Source: Viridothelium virens (lineage: Eukaryota; Ascomycota; Dothideomycetes; Trypetheliales; Trypetheliaceae). From it: 64,000 bases of DNA. The translations under genes and the position numbers were made by a program. The stretch's first letter is position 1. Each line of letters opens with the position of its first letter. The notes below the pieces were generated by a model. That model was not told the DNA's origin, made no database searches, and saw only the letters and a program-made list of their open reading frames with translations. Positions 21,325-31,674 of the stretch are shown here, piece by piece. The stretch lies in NCBI GenBank assembly GCA_010094025.1, contig ML991804.1, positions 248,001 through 312,000 on the forward strand. The letters run 5' to 3'.

Positions 21325-22817
21325 TCACGGCACGCTCCGACTCGACGGTTCTTCGCGCTTCGGAGAAGAGTGTTCGGAACCATGCCGCGATCCCGACGAA
21401 TATCGTGACTGTTGCAGTAGCCCCGTCTCTCGTTGAGCGGAATGACGACGCTCACTACGCTCTTCGGAAAACTGGGATGGCTGTGCCTCCTCGGCTGCAA
21501 ATTCATGGAAATGACCGCCGCTTCGACGGCTAGTCGGCCTGGTCTGAAGCTCAGGACCGCGAACAGAAACATCGCTGCGATTTCGAGCATGTTGGCTGCG
21601 TTTTCCGGGTGTCGTCGTTGTCGAAGTTGAAGATGAAATCTGGGAGAAGGATGGGGAGGTGCCTTGATGTTGAGCGGTCGAAGGTGCTGGTGCTGCTGGA
21701 TGTGCGCCTTGAGCTTTTCGTTTCTTAGGCGAATGTGTGTACTCTACATCCAAATTCTTGAATCAGACTCGGCTTGATGTGTAGTGGTTTATGATCTTGA
21801 TTTACCTGAGGGCGTTGATGGCTGTTTCTCCAAGGACTTTTCCGCTTGCGAGGTAGGCGGCACCCAGTGATGGAAGTAAATGGATGGCGAAGACGCTGCT
21901 GCCTCCTGTGGGCCGGATGGCGCATTCTGGTGCAGCTGATGGACTCCCTGAGAATTGGGGGGAGGTTGATGAATTTGCATTTCGTTTGTAGTCAATCTCG
22001 GTAGTGCTGCATGGGCTGGTGGACGTGGCGCAGACGTTGGTGCGCTGGCCAGACTCGAGGCTCTGGCTCGATTGGATGGAGAAGCGCCTCCAAGTGAATA
22101 TCCAGGTGCTGCTTGCGCCAAAGGCTGTCCTGGTAAGACTGGTCCAGCGGGCAGCGACTGTTGCGCTGGTTGTGGTCCCACGTTATATGCACTCGTTTGA
22201 CCGGGATTTATCATCCTCGTCTCTCGGCGAACGTCTGGCGATGCTTGAGCTCCTGGAATTGGCTGTTGCGAAGGCTGCTGCTGCTGTGCTTGAAGTTGTA
22301 CCATGTAGTGCTGTAGCAACTCAAGACTAGCGTTGGTCAAGTTCCCACCACCTATACCAGCGAAAATCAGTGGGATGAGGTGCTGTGGGATACCACCCGA
22401 AAGAGACTCTCGTAACATAGATTGCTCAATTTTTCGCTGATCGAGTTTGATCGTCTCTTGCTTAGTTTTCTCTTCTTCTTGTTTCCTCTTATCTTCTTCG
22501 GCTTTCGCTAACAGCCAATTCCTCATAGGTTCCTCAGCACCTTGCCATTGTGAAGGAGGTGCTGGCATCTGGTTGAAAGACTGGGAAAGAGGAGCTTGCC
22601 CACGACTCGGATCAGGCAAGGTCATCGCCGCAGGCGGCGGAAGACCGCGATGAGGCGTATTCATCGTTGAGGAAGCACTGACCGGCAGCGGGGGTAAAGA
22701 GCCGCTGTTGGCTTTAGGAGAAGGTCGCGCAACAGAGTTCGATAATGGCGGAGAGTAGTCATGAGGAGGTTTAAAGTCAAATTCGGTTTTGGCTGGCGCG
22801 GACAGCGTTAGCAACAT
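21325..22817 (-). CDS. Unknown conserved-looking Gln/Pro-rich protein, 476 aa
   Basis: Two exons, 21806-22817 and 21325-21743, with a 62-nt intron (GTAAAT donor, CTGAT branch, TAG acceptor) that keeps phase (1431 nt). I do not recognise the family. The one strongly structured block is at about residues 95-175. It has a Trp-containing start (EEPMRNWLLAKAEEDKRK), a charged helix of Glu/Lys/Gln that is probably a coiled coil, then SLSGGIPQHLIPLIFAGIGG and a further helix (ASLELLQHYMVQLQAQQ). The flanks are Pro/Gln/Ser-rich and disordered. A basic patch SPKKRKAQG after the splice junction could be a nuclear localisation signal. The composition suggests a transcriptional co-regulator, but this is inference only. 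It is preceded by 4 kb of gene-free DNA. Confidence 0.75.
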
Positions 22818-25800
22818 TGATGCGACTTTCGAGTCAGGACTCGTGGGCAGTCATGTGGGAGGGCTGGAGAGCGATGAATTGGTTGGACAACAAAATTCCG
22901 TTTGGAGGGGGGAAAATGATCACTAATGTATCCAAGTAGACTACAGCTGGGAAGAGATATACTTTATGGAGAAGTTCGAGAAGAGTTACCCACTTGAGAA
23001 GAGAAGACGAGACCGTTGCGTTAAACTTAACAACAAGGGGACCAATGCGAATCGTTCAAGGCAGCGATCCGCAAGGGTGCACCAGCCTTGTCCGAGGCTT
23101 TTGGGTAACGCTGAGAATTGAAGGGGAAGGTAAGACGGACGCTTGAATGTTGATCCTAGCTATGTACGAAGATATGCTCGCGTGGTAGAGATGATCAATA
23201 GCTGGGATGTGCAGAGGCCCGAGTTAGGGTGGAAAGTCTAGATCCTACCAACGAGTCTATGGGTAAGCCAGCCGGGACTCGACCATTTCCAGGATGATTG
23301 ACGGCGCCAGACGAGAAAACGCGTTTTGGGAAGGACAGGACGTTTCGAGTTGCGGGCAAGACGACAACGAAGACCAATTCGGAAAGCAGAGGGGGGCAAG
23401 TCACGCCAGGATTTGCAGGAGAGAAAGGAACGAAAGGAGCGAATGAAGGATAAGATGCGGCAACGAGTGCTAAGAAGCTCAATAAAGGTCAGACGAGCGC
23501 GCCAGCAGAACCCTGTCGGACAAGTCTAGCGGGTCGAGCAGCTGCAGCTGCGGAGGGAGCGCGACCAGGATCAGCATCCGGCGGAGAAAGGAAGAAGGAA
23601 AAAAAAAAAAAAAAAAGAAAAGGAAGAATGACGGTGGACGTTCGTCGCAGGGCAGATGGCGAGTGAGGTGACGGGGATGAAAGGCGCGGCTTGGGGCGTG
23701 GGAGCATGGTCGCTGTTCTGTCGGTAGGTCTTCGCGTGGCGTTGCCGGCGTATCCAAGAGCTGCAGGGCAGAGGAGCCAGCGGCGCCAGCGTAACTCTCG
23801 TGAGCCCGCGTCCTCTTGGGCTGGGGGGCACACTGACGTGCATGTGTCGCCAGCGGACGGGGATGCGCCAGCAACGGGGCAGCCACAGGCTCTTCTGAGG
23901 CGCTTTACGACGAATCATCAGCCTGGGGCTTTCCCCAGTTACGTCTGCTCACTTGTCACGCCCCATCATCGCGGAATTGGGGCTCTGTCAAGACTGCTCA
24001 GCGCGCTGGGAACGGTACTGGAAGGGGAAGTGAGCGCCGTCCAGTGGCCGTCTTCGCACATACGGCCTGTTCGAGTTTGCTTCGTCTTCGCCACTCGCCG
24101 TCATTTGCTTATATCTCCGGCCTGTCTGGAAGCAGGCTCAACGGCCGTTCTAATGCTAGCGAGGACGTGATGTCTGTGGCTGGTGGTGGCACAGAATCAT
24201 CTCCGACAAAGTGGTCTTGGGAACGAGACGCAGTGGCCAGCTGTCTACGCCAGGGATGGGGGGGGTTTTTACCGGGGACTGCACCGCTATTCCGGGGTTT
24301 AATGATGATGATGATAGTGATAATGAAAAGGATCGTGCCGCGCCCAGGCTGCTTAATCACCTAATGATCGCTGGCCTAGAGCAGGATCTGGAGCTGAACG
24401 CCAATCTACGCCAGCGACTTCGGCGATATGAGGCTTGGACACTATTTGCCCGTTTTGTACGCAACTGTGCGCTTGCAATTTCATCCAACGCAACCCGTGA
24501 TCGGAGCAAAGAAGAAACAAATAGCTACTTTGAACGGCTCGTCCTGTGGTGCTGTGTTTGCTGTCTGTATGGTCATAGTGGGTAGGCGCATCGATCTGAG
24601 CAGATTCTAGCCTGGTCTCCAGCTCTTCATCCAATTCGACGGCGGATTTATTCGGACCGTCGGAATGAGAACAATCAAGTTTGAAAAAAAGTGTTGCGTG
24701 GACAAATGCTCCAACAGGCATCTCTGTGAGTTGTCGTCAGCTCTGGCAAATGGCGAGCTTCACCACTCGAATCTGGAGATTAGCGCGATAGCGTTCCGTT
24801 CAGCGGCTGCAGATGGTCCGCGGCTTCGTCGCCAGAGATTGTTGGTTGCGGAGCAATTCCTCCGAAGGTGATTGCTAATTACCCATTTTTAATAAGGTAC
24901 ATGGCCAGGCTAGCCCAGAATGTCGCTGTGGAATCAATGCCAAACAGTGGCGTTGCCGTAACTGGCCACAGAGGACTTGAAGGGGGACTCAATCTCGCGT
25001 CCGCTGGATCAGTGGATGAGTGGTCCATCGTGACCGGGGCTGGATCCCAAGCGCACGGTAGAACGCAGGGACTGGCTGAGGAGCTGGAAAGGGCGAATGA
25101 TGCAACAATCGTGGAGCAGGACATGACGCCGCTGGAAATCAGGAATTGAAGCCTTACATCCGGTACCTGCGAAGAAGCGCAGATGCTTGAAGGATGCTTG
25201 ATGCCATCCGCTCCAATCACTGAAATGACCGCCTTATTCGGATAGACGGCATGACCGGTTGGGCAACCGGAAGACTTGAATTTCCAGGTTCAAGCATTTG
25301 CTAGATGAAGGTCCCAGAATACTTGACCTTTGACGAGAACGCAGCCAGCGGTGGTCCGCGGAGTATGACAAGGCTTCCATGTCAATCGGAAGCTTTCCGG
25401 CACCTTACGCGAGCCCGACTTCCTTTTTAACATAGCGCTTGCTTTTCCCTTGCGCGCGAGTGAAGGCGTAAATGCCTGGTGTGCTCAAAAGTGCCTAGAA
25501 GTAATAGTGAGTCCCCCCACATCAAGCTCGGGTGTAGATCAACCTAACCTGGTCTGGTGGAAGGCAAGCTCAAGCGAGGCGATCTGCCGTGCCCTTCTTT
25601 TTCCAGACTCAAGGTAGGACGTCGACGTTACAGAGGGCGGCTGGAGAAGTGAATGTCGAAACGAATTAGAACCGTTAGTCCCGACCGAACAATCGTTAGG
25701 CTCAGTGGCTTCGGGAGAAGTTGGAAGGCGAACTGACAGGCGACAATCTTCACTCTATCGAGTAACACTTAAACCTTGTGTCGTCCACCTGCCCATTCGA

Positions 25801-26827
25801 CTGTACATGAGCTGTCGCAATCACCCGGCAGCTGAAGCCGCGATACTTTTGCAACGTTGACTATCGAGCATGGAGTATGGAGTACGGAGTTTACCTCCAG
25901 TCTGATTTACTGGGCGAACCCGGAAGAATCGGTAGTCGAATCGCCCATCTATACCGTACCGCGGCTGGGAGCTTCCTCAACTGGTAATCAATACAATGTT
26001 ATTTCGACTTTACTGTTGAGACCTTGTTGACCCAGGTTAACGCCGTCTTCAGAAGGGCCAACATGGTCATAACAGTCAACTGAGGTGACATTGTATTAAT
26101 TACCAGTTGAGGAACCCCCCAGCCACGGTAAGGTATCCATACACAAACCCAATCCACCACACATTACATTAAGACTATAGCGCATTACAGAATATAGGCC
26201 TGGATTACACATTAAACCTCGGTCTTTGCAGTGCCAGGGACTCCTTGCCTCGGAATCAAATACGAGAAACGGTCGTTGGAAAACGACCTAATTCATGAGA
26301 TGACACAATCAGCTTCGCAGAGAAGCTCTGTATTCCGTACAAAGCTCAAGCAATTAATTTCTGGATTTCTGGAAAACTTGCCCACAACACCCAAGCAGGG
26401 GCTGCCCTGACAACCCACGCCACGTGAGGAGCCACGCGACGCGGTCACTATCTCAGTGATCGTCGAAGCTAAGCCTGGGTCGGTCAAGCATCCCCACCAA
26501 CCGGTCCAGCAAGACGGCTCTCTCGGCCCTTCTGAGTACCAAAACCACTTCCGCGGCGCCGATCCATCACCTTTCCGGGCCAGCAAATGCTTCTTCTGGC
26601 AGGTCGCCGGCTACCTGTCGGCAACAACGTCGCATCCCCCCGGGTAAGCTTGTTCAGCACCTCGAAACGTGGCTCGGCGTGGGTTGACGGAGCCACCGCT
26701 CTGCACCAACTCCTTCGAAAAATCGTGAGGCGCCCCCCAGGTCAGCAACAAGCGAATCAAGCGAATCAAGCGAGCAAATTGCGTCGATGCCCGACAGCCC
26801 TAAGGTTTGGGGGGCGATCCGCAACAA
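22818..26827. other. 4-kb gene-free region upstream of the 476-aa gene
   Basis: The longest stretch without a supported gene. It holds an 18-base A run (23599-23616), a palindrome AAAACGCGTTTT (23316-23327), short ATG-type trinucleotide repeats near 24302, a GGAGTATGGAGTACGGAGT repeat near 25872, and MITE copy 3 (25954-26133). Open frames of 100-160 codons overlap each other on both strands with no recognisable domain, so I treat them as chance. Confidence 0.55.
25954..26133 (+). mobile_element. MITE copy 3, full length (180 bp)
   Basis: Palindromic, flanked by TA on each side. The left terminus is CCGTACCGCGGCTGGG (one change from the family consensus) and the right, inverted, is CCTTACCGTGGCTGGGGGG. 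The left arm is the ATTTCGACTTTACTG form and the right arm the ACCTCAGTTGACTG form, the same orientation as copy 2. The centre has diverged most (GCCGTCTTCAGAAGGG), so this copy may be older than copy 4. It lies 695 bp beyond the 3' end of the TBC gene. Confidence 0.92.
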
Positions 26828-29631
26828 CTAAGCAGACCTCTTCTTTTTCGCCTTCCATTCTGTCTTGGCCACACGCATTAAGATATCTTCATCCCGGACG
26901 GGGATCTGCGACGTGAGTGTCTTCATCGCATTCTCGAAGTCCGAATCGAGCAGGATCTCGCGCGTCGCATCGATCAGGGCCATCGACGTTGCGTGCAGCA
27001 CATCCAGGTCCGCCCCACCGAAGTCGACCTGGTTTGCATTCTTCCCATCTACCGCCGGAGGGGCCCTCGACGTCGGAGGAGCATCTCCGAGAAGCAAGAA
27101 GACGTCCCAGACGCGCAACTGCGCGGGGAATGGGATTGAAATGTTGAAGATCGTCAGGTACCAGCGGGTAGCATACGCGGTAGAAGCGATGCCGAGTTCG
27201 TCCTGCAGTACGAGAACCGTTAGACAGGGCTCTATATTTCTAGGTTTTCAAAGTAAAAGAAGTCAAAAAGACTTTGCCATTAGATTAAGATCGTCGCCCC
27301 GAGCTTGCCCGTGGACGGTGTTGCCGGACGACGTGTCTCTTACAATGGGCTTCGGGGACGTGAGCGGTGTGAAGAGTCGGGTTGCGCGACAGCAGACAAT
27401 GCACGGTTAAGGATAGATATCACGGGGATCAACTCTAACCCCACTGGATAAAATCCTTCCTGGACGGAATGAAAAAAATAACGTTTCTGGACTCACCAAT
27501 TTCCGGGCCACCTGCCCATCGGCAAGCCATTTCTTTTCGAAGGTTTCCAGTGTCGACATGAGACCTTCGAAGCCAGTTTTGTAGAGGGCCTCCAAACCTC
27601 TGAGTTCCCAGACCCGCACCAGCATGACGAAAGCCTGCTCCTCGTCGTAATAATTCAGAAACATTGCGGCAATGGATGCCATGCCCTGGACATAGCCGGT
27701 ATCAGGGAAGTAAAGTGAGATTGCGTGTAGAACGCGGAACAGTAGGCGTTGCCTTTGATCAGGGTTAGCGAGGTTTGGCAATTTCAAGCATGCTTCATGA
27801 TAGCATACCCTCCACGGTACCGCTTTCTGAACATGACGTGGTCGCTGATTGTCCTAGGAACGTCAGTGTCGATTTGGACGTCGTCCTTTGAATCCTCTTC
27901 TTGCAGCTCGAAGTATCTCTCCACAAGCTCTTCATCCGTCTCACCAGTCTTGCGTCTCCTCGCGCTGGCCGATAGGAAAGCGTGCCAAGCAGAAGCCCGC
28001 CACTTATCTGGTACACCTTTCCACGTTCTCGAGATCACCTTGGGATTGCGCGTGTCGAAGTCAAAGGTCATACCTCCACCTTTGGGCCCTGTTTGACTGG
28101 CCTTGGACATCTTCCTCCACTTCTCTTCTCGGCTCCACTCTTTCGATTTGATTTTGTAGGCGATTTGACTATTTTGCCCTTCCTCCTCGATATCGGGGAG
28201 ACCAGGAGGCAAAGTCAACATGTCGCCAGCTTCGTCAACTATGCGACGTTTGCGATTGTGCGGTAATTTATTTGTGGCAATGCGGTATCGACTCTGTGAT
28301 GAAGCTTGTGATCTCCCAGTATCTTCTGAATGTACACAACTGGCGGGCCGAGACGACTTCTTCGATGGCCGTCTGTTTAGTCTCGATCCCTGATTATTGT
28401 TTGAACGGGAAGATGTAGCTTTCGACGGAGATCTTCCAATCGTTCTTTTTTGACGCGGTTTTTGAGAGGCCAACAAGAGCGAACTCGCAACCCGCTGCAT
28501 TTTTGGTCTCGGTGACGCAGAATTTCTCAACATGTCCTGAGAATGCTCTGAAACGGGAAGTATGAATCCATAGCGATCAACATCTTCTCCGTTGAGATCT
28601 TCCCAATCCTCAATGCCACCAGCCGTCTCATTTTCTTCCCTGGGAAACGGCGCGCTCACTCTGCTAAGCGGTCGGAGGAAAGATTCTCCAGTTTGGGGGC
28701 GAAGAGTATCAACTTGCGACGCATCTGCCTGCCGAGCAACAGCTGATCGGGGGCGGGGAATTTCACCGATGGGGTTTTCACTGCCTGCTTCATACATAGA
28801 TCGAACTCTTTGAGATAACATGACATCGTCCGCGGATAGCAGTCGCGAAGAAGGAGCATCCATGAGCTTCAATCTGTGTGTGCTTGGTCTCCTTCGAGTT
28901 GTTGGAGTTTCAGGAGGAAGTTTTGTAGAGGTCTCTTGAGAAGCGTCGGTAGATACCTGATTGACGGCCTCGGCGGACGCTCCTGTTGGAGGCTCAAATG
29001 ATTTAGTTGATTTCCATACAGCATCTGCCTCTTCATCACCCAGAACAAGTGTACCACGATTGGAGAAACGTAGATTGCTTAGTGATGACAGACCTTCGAG
29101 ACTGCTAGAAGGTATGACCGTCGAAATGCCCCGGAAATGCCCAGCTGTAGAGGGTCGCACTATTGGCTCTTGCCTCTCAGGCTGCCCTCGAGATTTGTGT
29201 ACTGCTGTAGCGGGTCGTAACCTTAACCTATCTTTTCTGGGCGGCGGCTGCAACGCTTTCACTTTCCATTTATCCAATTCCCCATCCTGTTGCTGGTCAA
29301 CAACTATCCTCGGTACGTCTTCCCCCGACTTCACTTTGTTTGTGTCATTCTCCATTGATCCTCTGCAGTCGCTCTGAGTGGAGGTTGCAATGGCCGAGTC
29401 GCGCTTGTCTTCCTCATGCGACAACTGAGCCCTAAGTAAGGCTGGATCTGAGGATATATGATTCTGAGATCGTTGAAAAGAGTCTTGCGCCGTACACTCT
29501 GCACCTGCAACCGTAGGATGGCTCAGACTGCTCGAGGGCTCGGAGGTAATTTTCGGGATATCGTGCAGTCCTGTCCGCAGACTATTACTTATTACTTGCG
29601 CAGTCTCTTGACCGTTCACCTGGCCGCTCAT
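26828..29631 (-). CDS. TBC-domain Rab GTPase-activating protein, 817 aa
   Basis: Three exons: 27809-29631, 27497-27752 and 26828-27202 (total 2454 nt). Introns are 56 and 294 nt; the second is long for this window. The first ~490 residues are disordered and basic. The TBC domain spans about 525-770. It begins RTWKGVPDKWR, has the arginine finger Arg593 (QIDTDVPRT) and the glutamine finger Gln630 (GYVQGM), and ends with LRVWDVFLLLGD. Both catalytic fingers are present, so it should be an active GAP that speeds GTP hydrolysis by a Rab/Ypt protein in membrane traffic. The particular Rab cannot be told. The C-terminus is basic (WKAKKKRSA). The 294-nt intron was checked for a hidden exon; the family sequence continues directly from RKL to DELGI, so none is missing. 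Confidence 0.92.
27203..27496 (-). other. Unusually long (294 nt) second intron of the TBC gene
   Basis: GTGAGT donor and CTGCAG acceptor with a CTAAC branch site (TCTAACGG) near the 3' end. Other introns in the window are mostly 48-120 nt. It contains no in-frame extension of the TBC domain and no repeat that I recognise. Confidence 0.75.
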
Positions 29632-30286
29632 TCTCGTGCATTGGCGGCAAGGAGGAGCGCAGGAGCACTTGAGGGGAATTAGTCGCGGTAGGATGTAGTT
29701 GAGGTGTAGTCAGGTTTCGGCGAGGGGTGCTATCGGAATGATTTAGAGTAACCGTGGCATTACAATGTTGGAGACCACATGATTAGTGAATTATCATTAT
29801 ACAGTACATTATGACCGGTCGCCACGTGAGATTCGTTAGAAAGGCTTTAATAGATTTTTCGTAAAGAACTGAAAGAGTACCGAGGGCGCGAAAGACACGC
29901 AAAAGGGGTCTCCAGCTGGAGGGGAACGCGCTCGCCGCGCTCTTGGGATTCACGCTAAAGACGCAATTTCAGGTTTACCCGCACCGTTTCTCGTCCCGAG
30001 ATTGCCAAAGATAGCGCAGATTCATGTGTTACTAAGGCAAACCAAAGCTCGTTGCTACGAATTTTCGAAAATCTCCGCGCCAAGAAAAGACGTCGCACAA
30101 TAAGGTACTTTACATCAAATCGCTAGCAATATATGCCCTCAACTCGACAAACGGACGACCAACCTCCCCACAGTTTCAAACCCAATCTTCATCTCATCTG
30201 GACAAGGATTCCATATGTGCGACATAAAATCCCGCGAGTAATAGCATTATGGGTGCCTTACCGCTCGGGCGAGGCCTCGTGATCGC
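29632..30286. other. Intergenic: promoter of the TBC gene
   Basis: 655 bp between two minus-strand genes. Nothing beyond promoter and 3' UTR is apparent. Confidence 0.55.
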
Positions 30287-31235
30287 TCAGAAACCAAGCT
30301 TCTGTTTCTTGATTCTCGCAAAGACGCCCACAACGGTCAAGACGGACGCGACGATGATAGCCCATAGTTGCATGTGCAGAACATTCAGGTTGAATCCAGT
30401 CGTGGTCGCAGCGCATATCGTCGCCAGCGCCAGGATGAGGATCACATAGCCTGACATGCGGTGGTATTTGTAGAGCTTCTTCGCATTCGACTCACCGCCA
30501 TATATCTGGGGGACGAAGTATTGTGTAATGCCGACGATGGCCTGGAGTGCCATGGCTATGTAGGTAATCAAACCTAGGATGGCATGGGGCGATTCAAAAT
30601 GCCCGCCGTGATCCGCTTTATTGATCTCGATGACGACAAGACCAGCGATAGCCGCAGCTAATGCAAGGTCGTTGAGCGTCGCATGTACATAGGTTCCCTG
30701 CTTCTTTTGCTGAGCTGTGTAGGTCGGTTGGAGGACGAGGATGCCTTGGGTCAGCAAGAGGATGGCAGCCTACAAGCAAAAATGTCAGCGAAAAGTCAAG
30801 TGAGAAAGAAGCTTGGAGATTCTTAGGGGACTTACAGAGTTCAATAGCTGAGACAAGCAAAATTAGTGATCTTCATATCGTTAATTTGGCTGTGATGCAA
30901 CTTACTGGATGAGCTGAAAAAAATATTAGATCATGGGAGAAGACAGCGCCCCATATGATAGCTGTAAGCTTCACGGCTACAGTTAGTGGAAACAGCTCTC
31001 ACAATCTTGGCTTCACCAATCTTGAACTTACAACCCATATTCCAGCTTGAGCTACAGTGGCAGTCCCTTCGGAAAGTCAGTTAAATTCTGAAGCGTGAGC
31101 ATTGGAACCCGTCTGAGCCTTACCAATTGCAAAGTTGTGGTAAAGTGGCTTGTCTTTCTGAGAGGCATCTCCAGGTCCTCCAAGCAATGGCTCCTGCTCG
31201 CCCACATGACTCGGAATGCCGGTTGCTGAGGCCAT
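30287..31235 (-). CDS. Cytochrome b561-domain membrane protein, 234 aa
   Basis: Five exons: 31124-31235, 31032-31066, 30906-30968, 30836-30847 and 30287-30769 (705 nt). Exon 4 is only 12 nt (Leu-Leu-Asn-Ser). Joined, the protein has six membrane helices. The four histidines expected to hold two b haems are His69 (FSAHP), His103 (YVHATLND), His136 (SPHAILG) and His177 (YHRMSGY). This is the cytochrome b561 pattern (PF03188). No DOMON or ferric-reductase domain is attached. Such proteins move electrons across membranes, classically from ascorbate to an acceptor or Fe(III); in fungi the donor is not settled. The N-terminus has an acidic motif EQEPLL that could be a dileucine-type sorting signal. 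The acceptor of exon 3 skips an AG lying too close to the branch site. Confidence 0.88.
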
Positions 31236-31674
31236 CTTTCTTGGCCTGATGCTCATAGAATGGAGAACAGCAGGAACACGGTACTAGAGTGGCGGACTGG
31301 AGGAGTTGTTTATGAATAATTGAGAGCGGGGCCCGAGCCGTAGCTTCGTGTATGGTGTTATTGACGGATTCGGTTTAGGCCTTTCAATCGTCCACATCAG
31401 CTTCGCATTAACGCCGTGAATGGTCACCTGGACAGGATCATTGACGTCTTCATTGATTCCCTAGATACCTCTGTGGAGAAATGTTCGCTTCAGGCAGCCG
31501 CTGGTTGCGCGTCTTAAACAAGCGAACTACTACCCACTATAAACGCTATGTAAAACAACAACCAATCAAACAGTCCAAGTTAGTCAGACCCAATTCCTTG
31601 GCACCTTCTTCCTTCATCATTGTTTCATCTCAAAAAGGAAAAACCCATTGTCTCCCGTCGAACAGTACAAATTG
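31236..31674. other. Intergenic: promoter of the cytochrome b561 gene
   Basis: 439 bp between two minus-strand genes; no repeat or additional gene seen. Confidence 0.55.

Noticed and set aside
21325-22817. Naming the 476-aa protein after a known fungal regulator (RfeG)
   Set aside because: Considered from memory, but the RfeG sequence I recall looks different; no name is justified.
23479-25220. Several overlapping 80-160 codon frames on both strands
   Set aside because: Low-complexity translations (Arg/Ser/Pro or Phe runs across the A tract), mutually antisense, and no recognisable domain or splice pattern.
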